A DNA stretch of 64,000 nt from Pseudooceanicola onchidii (GTDB lineage: Bacteria; Pseudomonadota; Alphaproteobacteria; Rhodobacterales; Rhodobacteraceae). The stretch spans positions 558,001 to 622,000 of the forward strand of contig NZ_SPUW01000002.1 in assembly GCF_004959925.1 (NCBI RefSeq). Direction: 5' to 3'. A program made the position numbers and the translations under genes. Shown here piece after piece: positions 32,570-40,720 of the stretch (its first letter is position 1; every line of letters begins with the position of its first letter). A model generated the notes under the pieces. It saw only the letters and a list, made by a program, of their open reading frames with translations. It was not told the origin of the DNA and did no database searches.

Positions 32570-33295
32570 ATGCCTAACCCTACTGCCGCCATGTTGGTCA
32601 TCGGGGATGAAATCCTGTCGGGCCGCACGCGGGATTCGAACATGCACCACCTTGCCAACGAACTGACCCGGGTCGGGATCGATCTGAAAGAGGTGCGCGT
32701 CGTGGGGGACGAGGCCGACCAGATCGTCGCGGCCGTGCAGGCGCTGTCGGGGGCGTTCGATCACGTTTTCACGTCCGGGGGGATCGGGCCGACACATGAC
32801 GACATCACCGCCGATTGCGTGGCGCAGGCCTTTGACCGCCACATCGACGTGCGCGACGACGCCCGCAAGCTGCTGACCGAGGCCTACACCGCCCGGGGCG
32901 TCGAGGTGACCGAGGCACGGCTGCGCATGGCGCGGATTCCCGACGATGCGGCGCTGATCGAAAACCCGGTGTCGACCGCGCCCGGTTTCACCGTGGAAAA
33001 CGTGCATGTCATGGCCGGGGTGCCCGCCGTGTTCGAGGCCATGGTCGCCTCGGTCCTGCCGAAACTGACCGGGGGCACGCCGCTGCTGAGCCAGACCTGG
33101 CGCGTGATGCAGCCCGAGGGTGACATCGCCGGGCCGCTGCGGGCGCTGGCCGAGGAATACGACGACCTGTCCTTCGGGTCCTATCCGTTCAGCCTCAACG
33201 GTGTCTTCGGCGCCAATGTCGTGGTGCGCGGCACGGATGGCGGGCGGCTGGACGCGGCGATGGTCAAACTGCAAGAGGTGTTTCCCAGTGCCTGA
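32570..33295 (+). CDS. CinA-like molybdopterin-binding domain protein
   Basis: 241 residues, corresponding only to the N-terminal MoaB/MogA-like domain of CinA. AMLVIGDEILSGRTRDSN opens the protein, and FTSGGIGPTHDDITADCVA is the hallmark loop. The C-terminal PncC deamidase domain of full CinA is absent, as in many alphaproteobacteria. The last 8 bp overlap the next GTG start, so it is coupled to the GNAT gene. It is probably a pyrophosphatase of NAD-related compounds or a cofactor-binding protein (family knowledge, not shown). Confidence 0.88.
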   Translation: MPNPTAAMLVIGDEILSGRTRDSNMHHLANELTRVGIDLKEVRVVGDEADQIVAAVQALSGAFDHVFTSGGIGPTHDDITADCVAQAFDRHIDVRDDARKLLTEAYTARGVEVTEARLRMARIPDDAALIENPVSTAPGFTVENVHVMAGVPAVFEAMVASVLPKLTGGTPLLSQTWRVMQPEGDIAGPLRALAEEYDDLSFGSYPFSLNGVFGANVVVRGTDGGRLDAAMVKLQEVFPSA

Positions 33296-34010
33296 GCTTT
33301 CCAAGATCTTCGACGCCGTCGACGTCACCTGGCCCGCCGAGGAAAAGATCGCCTGCGGGCCGATCACCCTGCGGCGCAGTTCCGGCGGTGGCAAGCGGGT
33401 GTCGGCGGCCACGGTCGACGACGCGATCACCACGCAGGACATCGAGGCGGCCGAGGCGCGGATGCGGGACATGGGTCAGACGCCTCTCTTCTCGCTTCGG
33501 CCCGGCGACACGGCGCTGGACGACCTGCTGGCCGCGCGCGGTTATGCCGTGGTCGACCGGACCAATATCTACAGCTGCCCGATCGGCCTTCTGTCGGCGA
33601 TGGAGACGGACGTCGAACAGGCCAGCCTCGCCGTCTGGGAGCCGCTGGCGATCCAGCTGGATTTCTGGGCGCGCGGCGGCATCGGACCGGATCGGATCGC
33701 GGTCATGGAACGGGCCGACTGCGCCAAGACCGCGATGATCGGGCGGCACGACAATTCGCCCGGCGGCACCTGCTATGTCGGTATTCACGGTGGCGTCGCC
33801 ATGATGCACGCGCTTGAGATCATCACCGAGGCCCGCCGTGTCGGCATGGGCCGCGCGATGACCGTGCAGGCCGCGCAATGGGCCAAGGACGAAGGCGCGA
33901 CCGACTTTACCTGTCTGTGCGTGGAACAGAACGCGGCGGCCAACGCCCTTTACAGCAAGCTCGGCATGGAAATCGTCGGGCAGTACCACTATCGCATCAA
34001 GGAGAGCTGA
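33288..34010 (+). CDS. GNAT-family N-acetyltransferase
   Basis: 240 residues from a GTG that overlaps the CinA-like stop by 8 bp; AAGAGG stands about 9 bases before. The GNAT acetyl-CoA loop is visible as ITEARRVGMGRAMTVQAAQWA (about 180-200), followed by CLCVEQNAAANALYSKLGME, the typical strand-helix end. The N-terminal 110 residues look like a degenerate second GNAT half. The target is unknown. The AhpD-like gene starts 1 bp after its stop. Confidence 0.85.
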   Translation: MPELSKIFDAVDVTWPAEEKIACGPITLRRSSGGGKRVSAATVDDAITTQDIEAAEARMRDMGQTPLFSLRPGDTALDDLLAARGYAVVDRTNIYSCPIGLLSAMETDVEQASLAVWEPLAIQLDFWARGGIGPDRIAVMERADCAKTAMIGRHDNSPGGTCYVGIHGGVAMMHALEIITEARRVGMGRAMTVQAAQWAKDEGATDFTCLCVEQNAAANALYSKLGMEIVGQYHYRIKES

Positions 34011-34011
34011 T

Positions 34012-34581
34012 ATGAGCCGCGACCTGCCGACCGCCCTGGACCTGCCGATGGTCGATCCACTGCCTGCGAGCACGCAGAAGTATTTCGACATCTGCGACGA
34101 AAAGCTGGGGATGGTGCCGAACGTGCTAAAGGCCCATGCCTTCGACATCGACAAGCTGAACGCCTTCACCGCGCTCTACAACGACCTGATGCTGGCCGAC
34201 AGCGGGCTGACCAAGTTGGAGCGTGAGATGATCGCGGTGGTCGTCTCGTCGATCAACGGGTGCTTCTACTGCCTGACCGCCCATGGCGCGGCGGTGCGCG
34301 AACTGTCGGGCGATCCCAAGCTGGGCGAGATGATGGTGATGAACTACCGTGTCGCCGATCTGGACGCGCGGCAGCGGGGCATGCTGGATTTCGCCGCAAA
34401 GGTGACCGAGGCCTCGCGCAAGATCGAGGAAGCCGACCGGCAGGCCCTGCGGGACGTGGGCTTCTCGGACCGGGACATCTGGGACATCGCCAATGTCGCC
34501 GCCTTCTTCAACATGACCAACCGGGTCGCCAGCGCCACCGACATGCGGCCGAACGACGAATACCATTCGCAGGCGCGCTAG
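34012..34581 (+). CDS. AhpD/CMD-family peroxidase-related protein
   Basis: 189 residues. The carboxymuconolactone decarboxylase-like core has the redox motif NGCFYCLTAHGAA (CxxC with a nearby His) at about 83-95, as in AhpD alkylhydroperoxidases. The N-terminal extension (PLPASTQKYFDICDEKLGMVPNVLKAH) is typical of the uncharacterised peroxidase-related subgroup. It probably reduces peroxides or recycles a thiol partner (inference). It starts 1 bp after the GNAT gene and is directly followed by the OmpA-like gene. Confidence 0.88.
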   Translation: MSRDLPTALDLPMVDPLPASTQKYFDICDEKLGMVPNVLKAHAFDIDKLNAFTALYNDLMLADSGLTKLEREMIAVVVSSINGCFYCLTAHGAAVRELSGDPKLGEMMVMNYRVADLDARQRGMLDFAAKVTEASRKIEEADRQALRDVGFSDRDIWDIANVAAFFNMTNRVASATDMRPNDEYHSQAR

Positions 34582-35514
34582 GTGCGGCTGGCCCTCGCGG
34601 CATACCTTGCGCTTGGCGTCGCGACCCCGGTGATGGCGTTCGAGCCGGGCAGCCTGCCCGAGGCGGCCGAGCCGACGCATGACCGGCAGGAAACCCCGGC
34701 GGCGCTGTCCGTTCCGGTTGGCGTGTATGATGGCACCCTGCCGATGCTCGAGGTCGAGGGCGCGCTGCGTGAACGGGCCTGGCGGGTGCCCTCGGCCGCC
34801 TTGTCGACCCTGCGGATCATCGAAGGGCTGCGGGTGGACCTGGCGCAGGGCGGCTATTTCACCATCCTCGACTGTCGCACGCAGGCCTGCGGCGGGTTCG
34901 ATTTCCGCTTTGGCCTGCCGGTCCTGCCGGCCCCGGCTATGAACGTCGATCTCTTCGACTTCCGCGTGCTGGTCGCGCAGAAGGGCGAGGGGCCGGGCGC
35001 GGAATATGTCTACATCCTTGTCAGCCGGGGCCGCAGCAATCGCTTTGTCCAGGTGATGGAGGTCGTGACGACCCCCGAGGATCAGCCCGCGCCCGAGGCC
35101 TTGGCCATCACCCCGGCCGAGTCGCCACCCGAGACGCCCGAGATCATCACGCGCCTACAGGACTCCGGTCACGTCGTTCTCAAGGACCTCGACTTCGCAT
35201 CGGGCGCGGGCACCCTGTCGGACCGCAGCTATGCCACGCTCGAGGCACTGGCGGGCTACCTCAAGGCCAACCCCGCCCGGATCATCGCTCTGGTCGGCCA
35301 CACCGACGCGACCGGATCGCTCGAGGCGAACACCGCCCTGTCCCGCAAACGCGCCGAGGCCGTCCGCGCGAGGCTGATCGGCAAGTACGAGGTGCCGGGC
35401 GGGCAGGTGGTGGCACAGGGCGCGGGCTATCTGGCGCCGGTGGCGTCGAACCTGACGCAGGCGGGACGGGAAGCGAACCGCCGGGTCGAGGCGGTGCTGC
35501 TGGCGGCGGAGTGA
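34582..35514 (+). CDS. OmpA-family exported protein
   Basis: 310 residues from a GTG placed directly after the previous TAG. The signal peptide MRLALAAYLALGVATPVMA is cleaved before FEPG. The middle has one likely disulfide (CRTQAC). The C-terminal OmpA/MotB domain spans about 195-305 with IALVGHTDATGSLEANTALSRKRAEAV, the peptidoglycan-binding signature. It probably anchors in the periplasm against the cell wall. It has no beta-barrel and no lipobox. Confidence 0.86.
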   Translation: MRLALAAYLALGVATPVMAFEPGSLPEAAEPTHDRQETPAALSVPVGVYDGTLPMLEVEGALRERAWRVPSAALSTLRIIEGLRVDLAQGGYFTILDCRTQACGGFDFRFGLPVLPAPAMNVDLFDFRVLVAQKGEGPGAEYVYILVSRGRSNRFVQVMEVVTTPEDQPAPEALAITPAESPPETPEIITRLQDSGHVVLKDLDFASGAGTLSDRSYATLEALAGYLKANPARIIALVGHTDATGSLEANTALSRKRAEAVRARLIGKYEVPGGQVVAQGAGYLAPVASNLTQAGREANRRVEAVLLAAE

Positions 35515-35601
35515 GGGGGGGTGAGGAACAGGTGAGGGTTGTGGTGAAGGTCGGCATCGAGCCCATCCAAGACATTCGCATCATCCTCGGAGCAGCATTG
35601 G

Positions 35602-36528
35602 TCAGCCAGAAATGGTGTCAGCACTGATGCTCAAGATTTCGCTTCGAAGCCAATTTCGCAACGCACTGATGCGTGGGTCGTCCGCCTCGCCATCCCGATA
35701 GACCAGGTCATAACCGCGCCCGGCAGGCAGCGTGATGTCGGGAAAAAGCGCCACCAGTCGCCCTGCGGAAATGTCGTCCGTGACAAGGGCGCTGCGCCCC
35801 AGGGCCACGCCTTCACCACGCAATGCAGCTTCGATGACAAGACTGCCATGGCTGAGCGTCGGCCCCTTGCGATGGTGCCCTGTTACACCTGCGGTGGCGA
35901 ACCATCGTTCCCAGTTCGGCAGGCGGCGGTCGTCGTGAAGCACCCGCTCCTCCCGGATCAGGTTGCAGGCCAGCAGGTCGGCGGGGGTGGCAATGCCTCC
36001 CACGCGCGCCCGATAGTCCGGCGCGCAGACAGGCCCGATCGTCTCGTCCAGCAGACGTTCCCAAGTTGCGCCGGGGTAAGGCCCGTTGCCGTAGCGGATC
36101 GCCGCATCGACGCGTCCGTCGGTCAGATCCACGTTGATGTCGCTCACGTCCAGCCGCACATCGACCTCGGGCATCTGTTGCATCAGACCGGCGAGGCGGG
36201 GGGCAAGCCATCGGCTGAAGGAGACGCTGGTCGTGAGGGTGAATCGCGTGCCGGTGTCCCTGGCGCGCAGGCGCTCGGCTTCTCGCGTCAATTCGGCAAG
36301 GCTTCTGCTGACCACCTGATGAAGGGCCGCGCCGTCTTCGGTCAATGCCAAGCTCCGTGTCATCCGGCGGAACAGTCTGACGCCAAGATCGTCCTCAAGC
36401 GTCCTGATCTGGCGGCTGACCGCGCCGGGGGTCACGTTCAGCTCCGCCGCCGCCAAGGCCATGCTGAGCAGCCGTCCGGTCGCCTCGAAGGCTCTGAGCG
36501 TCTGTAGCGGCGGGGGCAATGCGGGCAT
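35602..36528 (-). CDS. LysR-family regulator (GcvA-like)
   Basis: 308 residues. The N-terminal helix-turn-helix reads LRAFEATGRLLSMALAAAELNVTPGAVSRQIRTLEDDLGVRLF, and the effector domain follows from about 90. RYGNGPYPG and the PNWERW region are typical of the GcvA group. ATG 36528 is chosen because GAGG lies 6 bases upstream; ATG 36540 has none. It is divergent from an EamA permease. The inverted repeat ATGATT-11-AATCAT just upstream is a likely LysR site. Confidence 0.88.
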   Translation of the reverse strand: MPALPPPLQTLRAFEATGRLLSMALAAAELNVTPGAVSRQIRTLEDDLGVRLFRRMTRSLALTEDGAALHQVVSRSLAELTREAERLRARDTGTRFTLTTSVSFSRWLAPRLAGLMQQMPEVDVRLDVSDINVDLTDGRVDAAIRYGNGPYPGATWERLLDETIGPVCAPDYRARVGGIATPADLLACNLIREERVLHDDRRLPNWERWFATAGVTGHHRKGPTLSHGSLVIEAALRGEGVALGRSALVTDDISAGRLVALFPDITLPAGRGYDLVYRDGEADDPRISALRNWLRSEILSISADTISG

Positions 36529-36538
36529 CCTGGGCCTC

Positions 36539-36561
36539 ATGATTGATCTGAGCGCAATCAT
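36539..36561. promoter_or_regulatory. LysR-type operator candidate (ATGATT-N11-AATCAT)
   Basis: A perfect 6-bp inverted repeat with an 11-base spacer, the classical LysR box geometry. It begins 11 bp upstream of the lysR start and lies in the divergent promoter with the EamA gene. Confidence 0.55.
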
Positions 36562-36642
36562 AACAGGAAAAATGATCGTTTGTCAGTTGGGTATATGGCG
36601 CGCCATAGGTGATCGAAACGCAACCAATACTGGGGGGCAGCC

Positions 36643-37560
36643 ATGTCTGACGCCACGATCACGCCAACATCACTCAACGTCAGCCGCATCACTTTGCTCA
36701 GCGTGGCCGGGATGCTGCTTCTGGCGGTGATCTGGGGGCTGTCCATCCCGATCACGAAGCTCGGCCTTGAGACCATGCCGCCGATGGTGCTGACTGCGCT
36801 GCGGTTCGGTGTCGCTGTGCCCTTCCTGTTTCTCTTCGCGATCGGGCGTCACCGCATTCCCCTGCGCGTCCTGCCCAAGGTCGCCGCCCTTGGATTGCTG
36901 GGGATCGGCGTCGGCCAGGTGTCCCAGACTTTCGGCATTGCAGAGGCGTCTGCCTCTGTCAGCACGATCATCTCGGCGATGATCCCGATCTTCATCGTGA
37001 TTTTCGCGGCCATTCGTCTGGGGCAGTCCGTGTCCCTGCGGCAGAAACTGGGTCTCGCGGGAGCCTTCGGTGGCATCGCCCTTGTCGCGCTGGATCGTGG
37101 CGGGGCGGCTGCCGGAGTCATTGAGACCACACTCGCAGGCGCGGCGCTCGTCCTGCTCTCGGCGCTGACCATTGCGTTCTACTATGTCTGGAGCGTAGAG
37201 CAGACCAACCGCTACGGAACGGTTACGGTGGCAGCATGGAGCACTCTGGCGGGCTTCCTGGCCATCGTGCCATTCGCCCTGCATGAGGCCGCCACGACGC
37301 CGTTCACAGTCGAGCCCAAGGCGATCGCGTCGGCCGTCTACCTTGGGCTGGCCGTGACGGCTGCGGGGCTGTTCCTGTGGCTCTGGTTGCTGCGCACCAT
37401 CCCGGCCCGGATTGCGGCCAGTGTCCAGTTCCTTCAGCCAGTCTTCGGGATCGGGGCCTCGGCGGCGCTCTTTGGGGACCGTATGGGCGGTCTTTTCCTG
37501 ATCGGAGTTGCGTTTGTTCTTGCCGGCGTCGCGCTCACCGTCATCGCGCAGCGAAAGTGA
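36643..37560 (+). CDS. EamA/DMT-family transporter
   Basis: 305 residues with about ten membrane helices in two EamA repeats (roughly 15-150 and 160-300). ISAMIPIFIVIFAAIRLGQSVSLRQKLGLAGAFGGIALVALD ends the first repeat, and FLQPVFGIGASAALFGDRMG is the matching motif in the second. It is probably an exporter of amino acids or small metabolites controlled by the divergent LysR protein (inference). Third-position GC looks lower than in its neighbours, so the LysR/EamA pair may have been acquired together. Confidence 0.88.
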   Translation: MSDATITPTSLNVSRITLLSVAGMLLLAVIWGLSIPITKLGLETMPPMVLTALRFGVAVPFLFLFAIGRHRIPLRVLPKVAALGLLGIGVGQVSQTFGIAEASASVSTIISAMIPIFIVIFAAIRLGQSVSLRQKLGLAGAFGGIALVALDRGGAAAGVIETTLAGAALVLLSALTIAFYYVWSVEQTNRYGTVTVAAWSTLAGFLAIVPFALHEAATTPFTVEPKAIASAVYLGLAVTAAGLFLWLWLLRTIPARIAASVQFLQPVFGIGASAALFGDRMGGLFLIGVAFVLAGVALTVIAQRK

Positions 37561-37654
37561 AGGTAGGGCAACGGCAGCTTTGTTCGCACAGCAGGCCTTC
37601 GTCCCGCGTTTGGCGGAAATCAAACACCCATCCCCCATCCTACTCCCCCCAAGG

Positions 37655-37679
37655 AAAAACCCCGGCGAGTCCGCCGGGG
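37655..37679 (-). terminator. Rho-independent terminator of the second LysR gene
   Basis: On the minus strand CCCCGGC pairs with GCCGGGG across a 6-base loop and is followed by TTTTT. It lies 49 bp after the lysR stop. The EamA gene converges on it from the other side. Confidence 0.8.
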
Positions 37680-37727
37680 TCCAGGTGGCCTGATGTCAGG
37701 CAGGGGAAGGAAATCGTCAGGTGGGGC

Positions 37728-38633
37728 TCACCACTTGTCGGGGCCTTTTTCGTTGAAGCTCCGGACAAGGAAATCGATGAAGGCACGGACCTTGGGCTGG
37801 GTGAACCGGCCCGGCGGGTAGACCGCGTAGATGCCCTGGGTCTCGACCGGCAGGTCGGGGATCGCGTCCTCGACCAGGCCCTGCGCCATGGCGTCGGCAT
37901 AAAGGAACGACGGCAGGTAGGCGATGCCCAGGCCCGAGATCGCGGCGTTCAGCAGCGACTGCCCGTCGTTGACCGACAGCCAGCCGGCGGTGCGGACCTG
38001 GCGCTTTTCGCCCGAGGGCGCGGTCAGTTTCCAGACGTTGCCCGAAGCCTGCGACGAGTAGTGCAGAAGCTTGTGTTCGTTCAGGTCGTCGATCTTGCCG
38101 GGGCGTCCGTATTTCTCGAAGTACGAGGGCGCCGCGATCATCCGCTTGTTGGTGTCGGTCAGCTTGCGGGCGCGCAGGGTGCTGTCCTCGAGCTCGCCGA
38201 TGCGGATGGCCATGTCGAACCCTTCGGAGATCAGTTCGACGTAGCGGTTGTTCAGCACCATGTTGACGGTGATGTCGGGGAACTCGGCCAGAAACTCACC
38301 CAGCACGGGGCTTAGATGATTCACGCCAAAGTCGGTCGCGACCGAGATGCGCAGCAGGCCCGAGGGGGCGGACTGCATCGAGGTGACCAGCGCATCCGCT
38401 TCGCCCGCGTCGTTCAGGACGCGGCGGGCGCGGTCGTAGTAGGCCAGGCCGATCTCGGTCGGGGACACACGACGCGTGGTCCGGTTGAGAAGACGTGCGC
38501 CCAATCGTGCTTCCAAGGAGGAAACATGCTTGGACACGGCGGATTTCGAGATCCCCATCTTCTTGGCCGCGTCGGTGAAACCACCTTGATCCACGACCGT
38601 CGCAAATGCTTCCATTTCTGTCAGACGGTCCAT
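37728..38633 (-). CDS. LysR-family regulator (CrgA/DsdC-like group)
   Basis: 301 residues. The helix-turn-helix begins MDRLTEMEAFATVVDQGGFTDAAKKMGISKSAVSKHVSSLEARLG. The effector domain has GFDMAIRIGELEDSTLRARKL and GIAYLPSFLYADA. AGAAAGG stands 8 bases before the ATG. No obvious target gene lies next to it: the minus-strand gene upstream is a conserved hypothetical. It could act as a distant regulator. A short palindrome (38667-38679) in its own promoter hints at self-control. Confidence 0.88.
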   Translation of the reverse strand: MDRLTEMEAFATVVDQGGFTDAAKKMGISKSAVSKHVSSLEARLGARLLNRTTRRVSPTEIGLAYYDRARRVLNDAGEADALVTSMQSAPSGLLRISVATDFGVNHLSPVLGEFLAEFPDITVNMVLNNRYVELISEGFDMAIRIGELEDSTLRARKLTDTNKRMIAAPSYFEKYGRPGKIDDLNEHKLLHYSSQASGNVWKLTAPSGEKRQVRTAGWLSVNDGQSLLNAAISGLGIAYLPSFLYADAMAQGLVEDAIPDLPVETQGIYAVYPPGRFTQPKVRAFIDFLVRSFNEKGPDKW

Positions 38634-38666
38634 TGCTCTAACCTTTCTGCCTCATAGTTTCGGTTG

Positions 38667-38679
38667 CCTTGACGCAAGG
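38667..38679. promoter_or_regulatory. CCTTG-ACG-CAAGG palindrome upstream of lysR-type gene
   Basis: A perfect 5-bp dyad with a 3-base centre, 34 bp upstream of the LysR start and overlapping a possible -35. Its arms are identical to those of the palindrome before asd (22666-22678). Confidence 0.4.
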
Positions 38680-38761
38680 TATCGACGCCAATTCGGGCGC
38701 AATCCGGGCGGGGCATCGTCAATTACGGGGTAATGTCGGGATCGTTTATGGACGGGAAACA

Positions 38762-38780
38762 GGGAAACAGGGCGTTTCCC
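38762..38780 (-). terminator. Hairpin after the 38798-39970 gene pair
   Basis: GGGAAAC pairs with GTTTCCC over a 5-base loop, and a second GGGAAAC copy (38754-38760) offers an alternative fold. It lies 17 bp past the stop of the minus-strand gene. No strong T-run. Confidence 0.4.
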
Positions 38781-38797
38781 GCCACATTTGAAACGAT

Positions 38798-39169
38798 CTA
38801 GGCGGTTTCGACGCAATGTCGCCGGAAAGCCCGCTTGAGCATGTCCAGTTCGGCCCGCAGCAGGTCGATCTCGGCCTGCATTGTTTCGTCCGCGGTCTCG
38901 CCTGCGATTATGGCAGCACTGTTCAGAACGTCGCCGGTCTTGGCCTCGACGATGGTGATTGTCTGGATTCCGTCACAGATCGCGTTGACCGGGATGGCGA
39001 AGGACAGGCGCCAGTCGCCGTTGCCCGCCGGGCTGACCGTGACATCGTCAAGCGGCTTGTCGCGGAACCGGACCGCGACGCCGGGGCGGATGCCGTCGGG
39101 GACATCGGTGATGACGCCTTCCCACTGGCCGTTGGCAAGGCGTGTCTTGGTGACGGTCAGGACGCTCAT
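38798..39169 (-). CDS. Conserved hypothetical protein (123 aa)
   Basis: 123 residues, MSVLTVTKTRLANGQWEGVI onward. The first 90 residues look beta-rich (alternating VTVSPAGNGDWRLSFAIPV). The last 30 form an amphipathic helix with heptad leucines (MQAEIDLLRAELDMLKRAF), so it could dimerise by a coiled coil. There is no signal peptide. I do not recognise the family. It starts 12 bp after the 262-residue protein gene upstream and belongs to that operon. Confidence 0.65.
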   Translation of the reverse strand: MSVLTVTKTRLANGQWEGVITDVPDGIRPGVAVRFRDKPLDDVTVSPAGNGDWRLSFAIPVNAICDGIQTITIVEAKTGDVLNSAAIIAGETADETMQAEIDLLRAELDMLKRAFRRHCVETA

Positions 39170-39181
39170 CGCTCTCTCCTG

Positions 39182-39970
39182 TCAGAATTCCGCGCGCGGG
39201 CAGCGGGCAAAGGTGATGTCGCGCAGGGTGATCTGGTTCATCTGCGGGTCCTCAAAAATCAGGTCCAGCCAGGCCTTCTCAAGCCGCTTTTCGTTGAGGT
39301 TGGTGTAGGCCAGGTCGAATTCGACCATGGTTTCCGGCCCGGTCAGGGGCAGCTCTCGGACCACCTGTTCGGTGTTGGGGCCATGGACGATGTTGAGCCG
39401 GGCAAAGACCTCGAGCGGTTTTTCCAGCTCGATCGTGGCGGACAGGCGGACCAGGTGGGTCTTCTGCAGGCCGGTCAGGATGTCGCCGGGCAGGTCGATG
39501 GCCAGCGACAGGAAGGTGCCGTCGAAAGCGAAGACATCCATGCGCAACGAATAGGGGGCCAGGTCTTCCTCGCGGTCGTTGCGGATCTGCCTGAGCGACA
39601 GTTCCGAGCGGACGCAGTCATGATGCAGCGCAACCTCGTCGCCCAGGCGGGTGCGGGCGGGCACGGCCGCCATCCCGGTGACGGGCAGGGGCGCGCGCCA
39701 CAGGTGCGGACGCCAGGACCAGTCGGTGCCGTGGGGTGTCGGAAAGATCGTCGATCCGACCGCCGGAAGCGCCAGGCGTTCGTCTGCCGTATGGATCACC
39801 TGGTCCAGCGTCTGCCGCAGGCTGCGGGCGCGGGTGCGCAGGGTGCGCAGGGCCGGGATGGGAAGGGTGCGGGCCGCGCGGGCCTCGGCGCGCCACAGAC
39901 GTTGTTCGCGTTTGAGGAAGAGCTTTCGCAGTATCGACCGTATCGCCGTCGCCATGGGTGCCCGTGCCAA
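39182..39970 (-). CDS. Conserved hypothetical protein (about 262 aa), possibly DUF6478
   Basis: 262 residues (257 if ATG 39955 is used). A basic, arginine-rich N-terminus (SILRKLFLKREQRLWRAEARAARTLPIPALRTLRTRARSLRQ) precedes a domain with strands and conserved tryptophans (HGTDWSWRPHLWRAPLP) and the acidic end LIFEDPQMNQITLRDITFARCPR. I associate it with a protein family common in Rhodobacterales (perhaps DUF6478), but from memory only. No enzymatic motif is visible. It is co-directional with the next small gene. Confidence 0.65.
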   Translation of the reverse strand: MARAPMATAIRSILRKLFLKREQRLWRAEARAARTLPIPALRTLRTRARSLRQTLDQVIHTADERLALPAVGSTIFPTPHGTDWSWRPHLWRAPLPVTGMAAVPARTRLGDEVALHHDCVRSELSLRQIRNDREEDLAPYSLRMDVFAFDGTFLSLAIDLPGDILTGLQKTHLVRLSATIELEKPLEVFARLNIVHGPNTEQVVRELPLTGPETMVEFDLAYTNLNEKRLEKAWLDLIFEDPQMNQITLRDITFARCPRAEF

Positions 39971-40060
39971 GCCTGTTGCCGTCCTGTGTGTCGCCGGTCG
40001 TGCCGCCGTTGGCCGTTTATGGCACGGAAACCCCTGCGGGACTATTGCCTAATCCGGGGC

Positions 40061-40720
40061 TCAGCCGTCGGGCTTCTGGACCGCGATGCTGTCGCCGGTC
40101 ACGGTCCCCGTGGTGGCCTGCCGGATGTTTGTAACGAGCGACATCAGCAGATCGCGCCCGCCACGCCCGCTGGCGGCGCCGCCTTCGGTCGAATAGGCGG
40201 CAAGGCCAAGCGTATGGCCCGCGACCTGCATCACCCCGCGCCAGTGGACCGGCGTGGCGTTGCGGGTCGCCCGCTGGCCGCCGTCGGACAGCTGGACGTA
40301 GATCACCCCGTTGCGGGTGGTCTGGTTCAGAACCTTGGCGGGGCCGAAGGTGGCGGCGATCTGGCTGGCCGTGGGCAGGGGCGTATCGTCCGAGGACCGC
40401 ACGGCGGTCACGGTCATGAAGGACAGCGAACTGACGCCCTCGATCTCGCCCCGGGTCAGAAGATCGCATTGCGCGACAAGGGCGAACTGGCGTGCGCCGG
40501 ACGACCGCAGGGACTTGGCGTCGATGCAGTAGCCCGCCGGGCCGCGCACCGTGATCTGGCCCGCGTCGAGTTCCGCCATGGGCAGGGCATTGCCGTTGCC
40601 CGAGGCCGTGGGCAGGGCCATCTGGCAGCCCGACAGGGCCAGCGCGGCGCAGGCAAAAAGGGCCGGGATCGCCTTGGCGCGCCCGGCCCCCTTGGGGTCT
40701 GTCCGATCAGAGATCGGCAT
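40061..40720 (-). CDS. Putative lipoprotein
   Basis: 219 residues. The N-terminus has a positively charged stretch, a hydrophobic core and the lipobox ALSGC, so lipid attachment at Cys32 is expected. The mature protein is unrecognised; it has a conserved-looking [11 protein letters not shown] segment and a glycine-rich [11 protein letters not shown] stretch. Its ATG lies inside the last codons of ilvD (14-bp overlap) with only a distant AAGG, so it may be translated by coupling. An unrelated role to ilvD is likely. Confidence 0.68.
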   Translation of the reverse strand: MPISDRTDPKGAGRAKAIPALFACAALALSGCQMALPTASGNGNALPMAELDAGQITVRGPAGYCIDAKSLRSSGARQFALVAQCDLLTRGEIEGVSSLSFMTVTAVRSSDDTPLPTASQIAATFGPAKVLNQTTRNGVIYVQLSDGGQRATRNATPVHWRGVMQVAGHTLGLAAYSTEGGAASGRGGRDLLMSLVTNIRQATTGTVTGDSIAVQKPDG

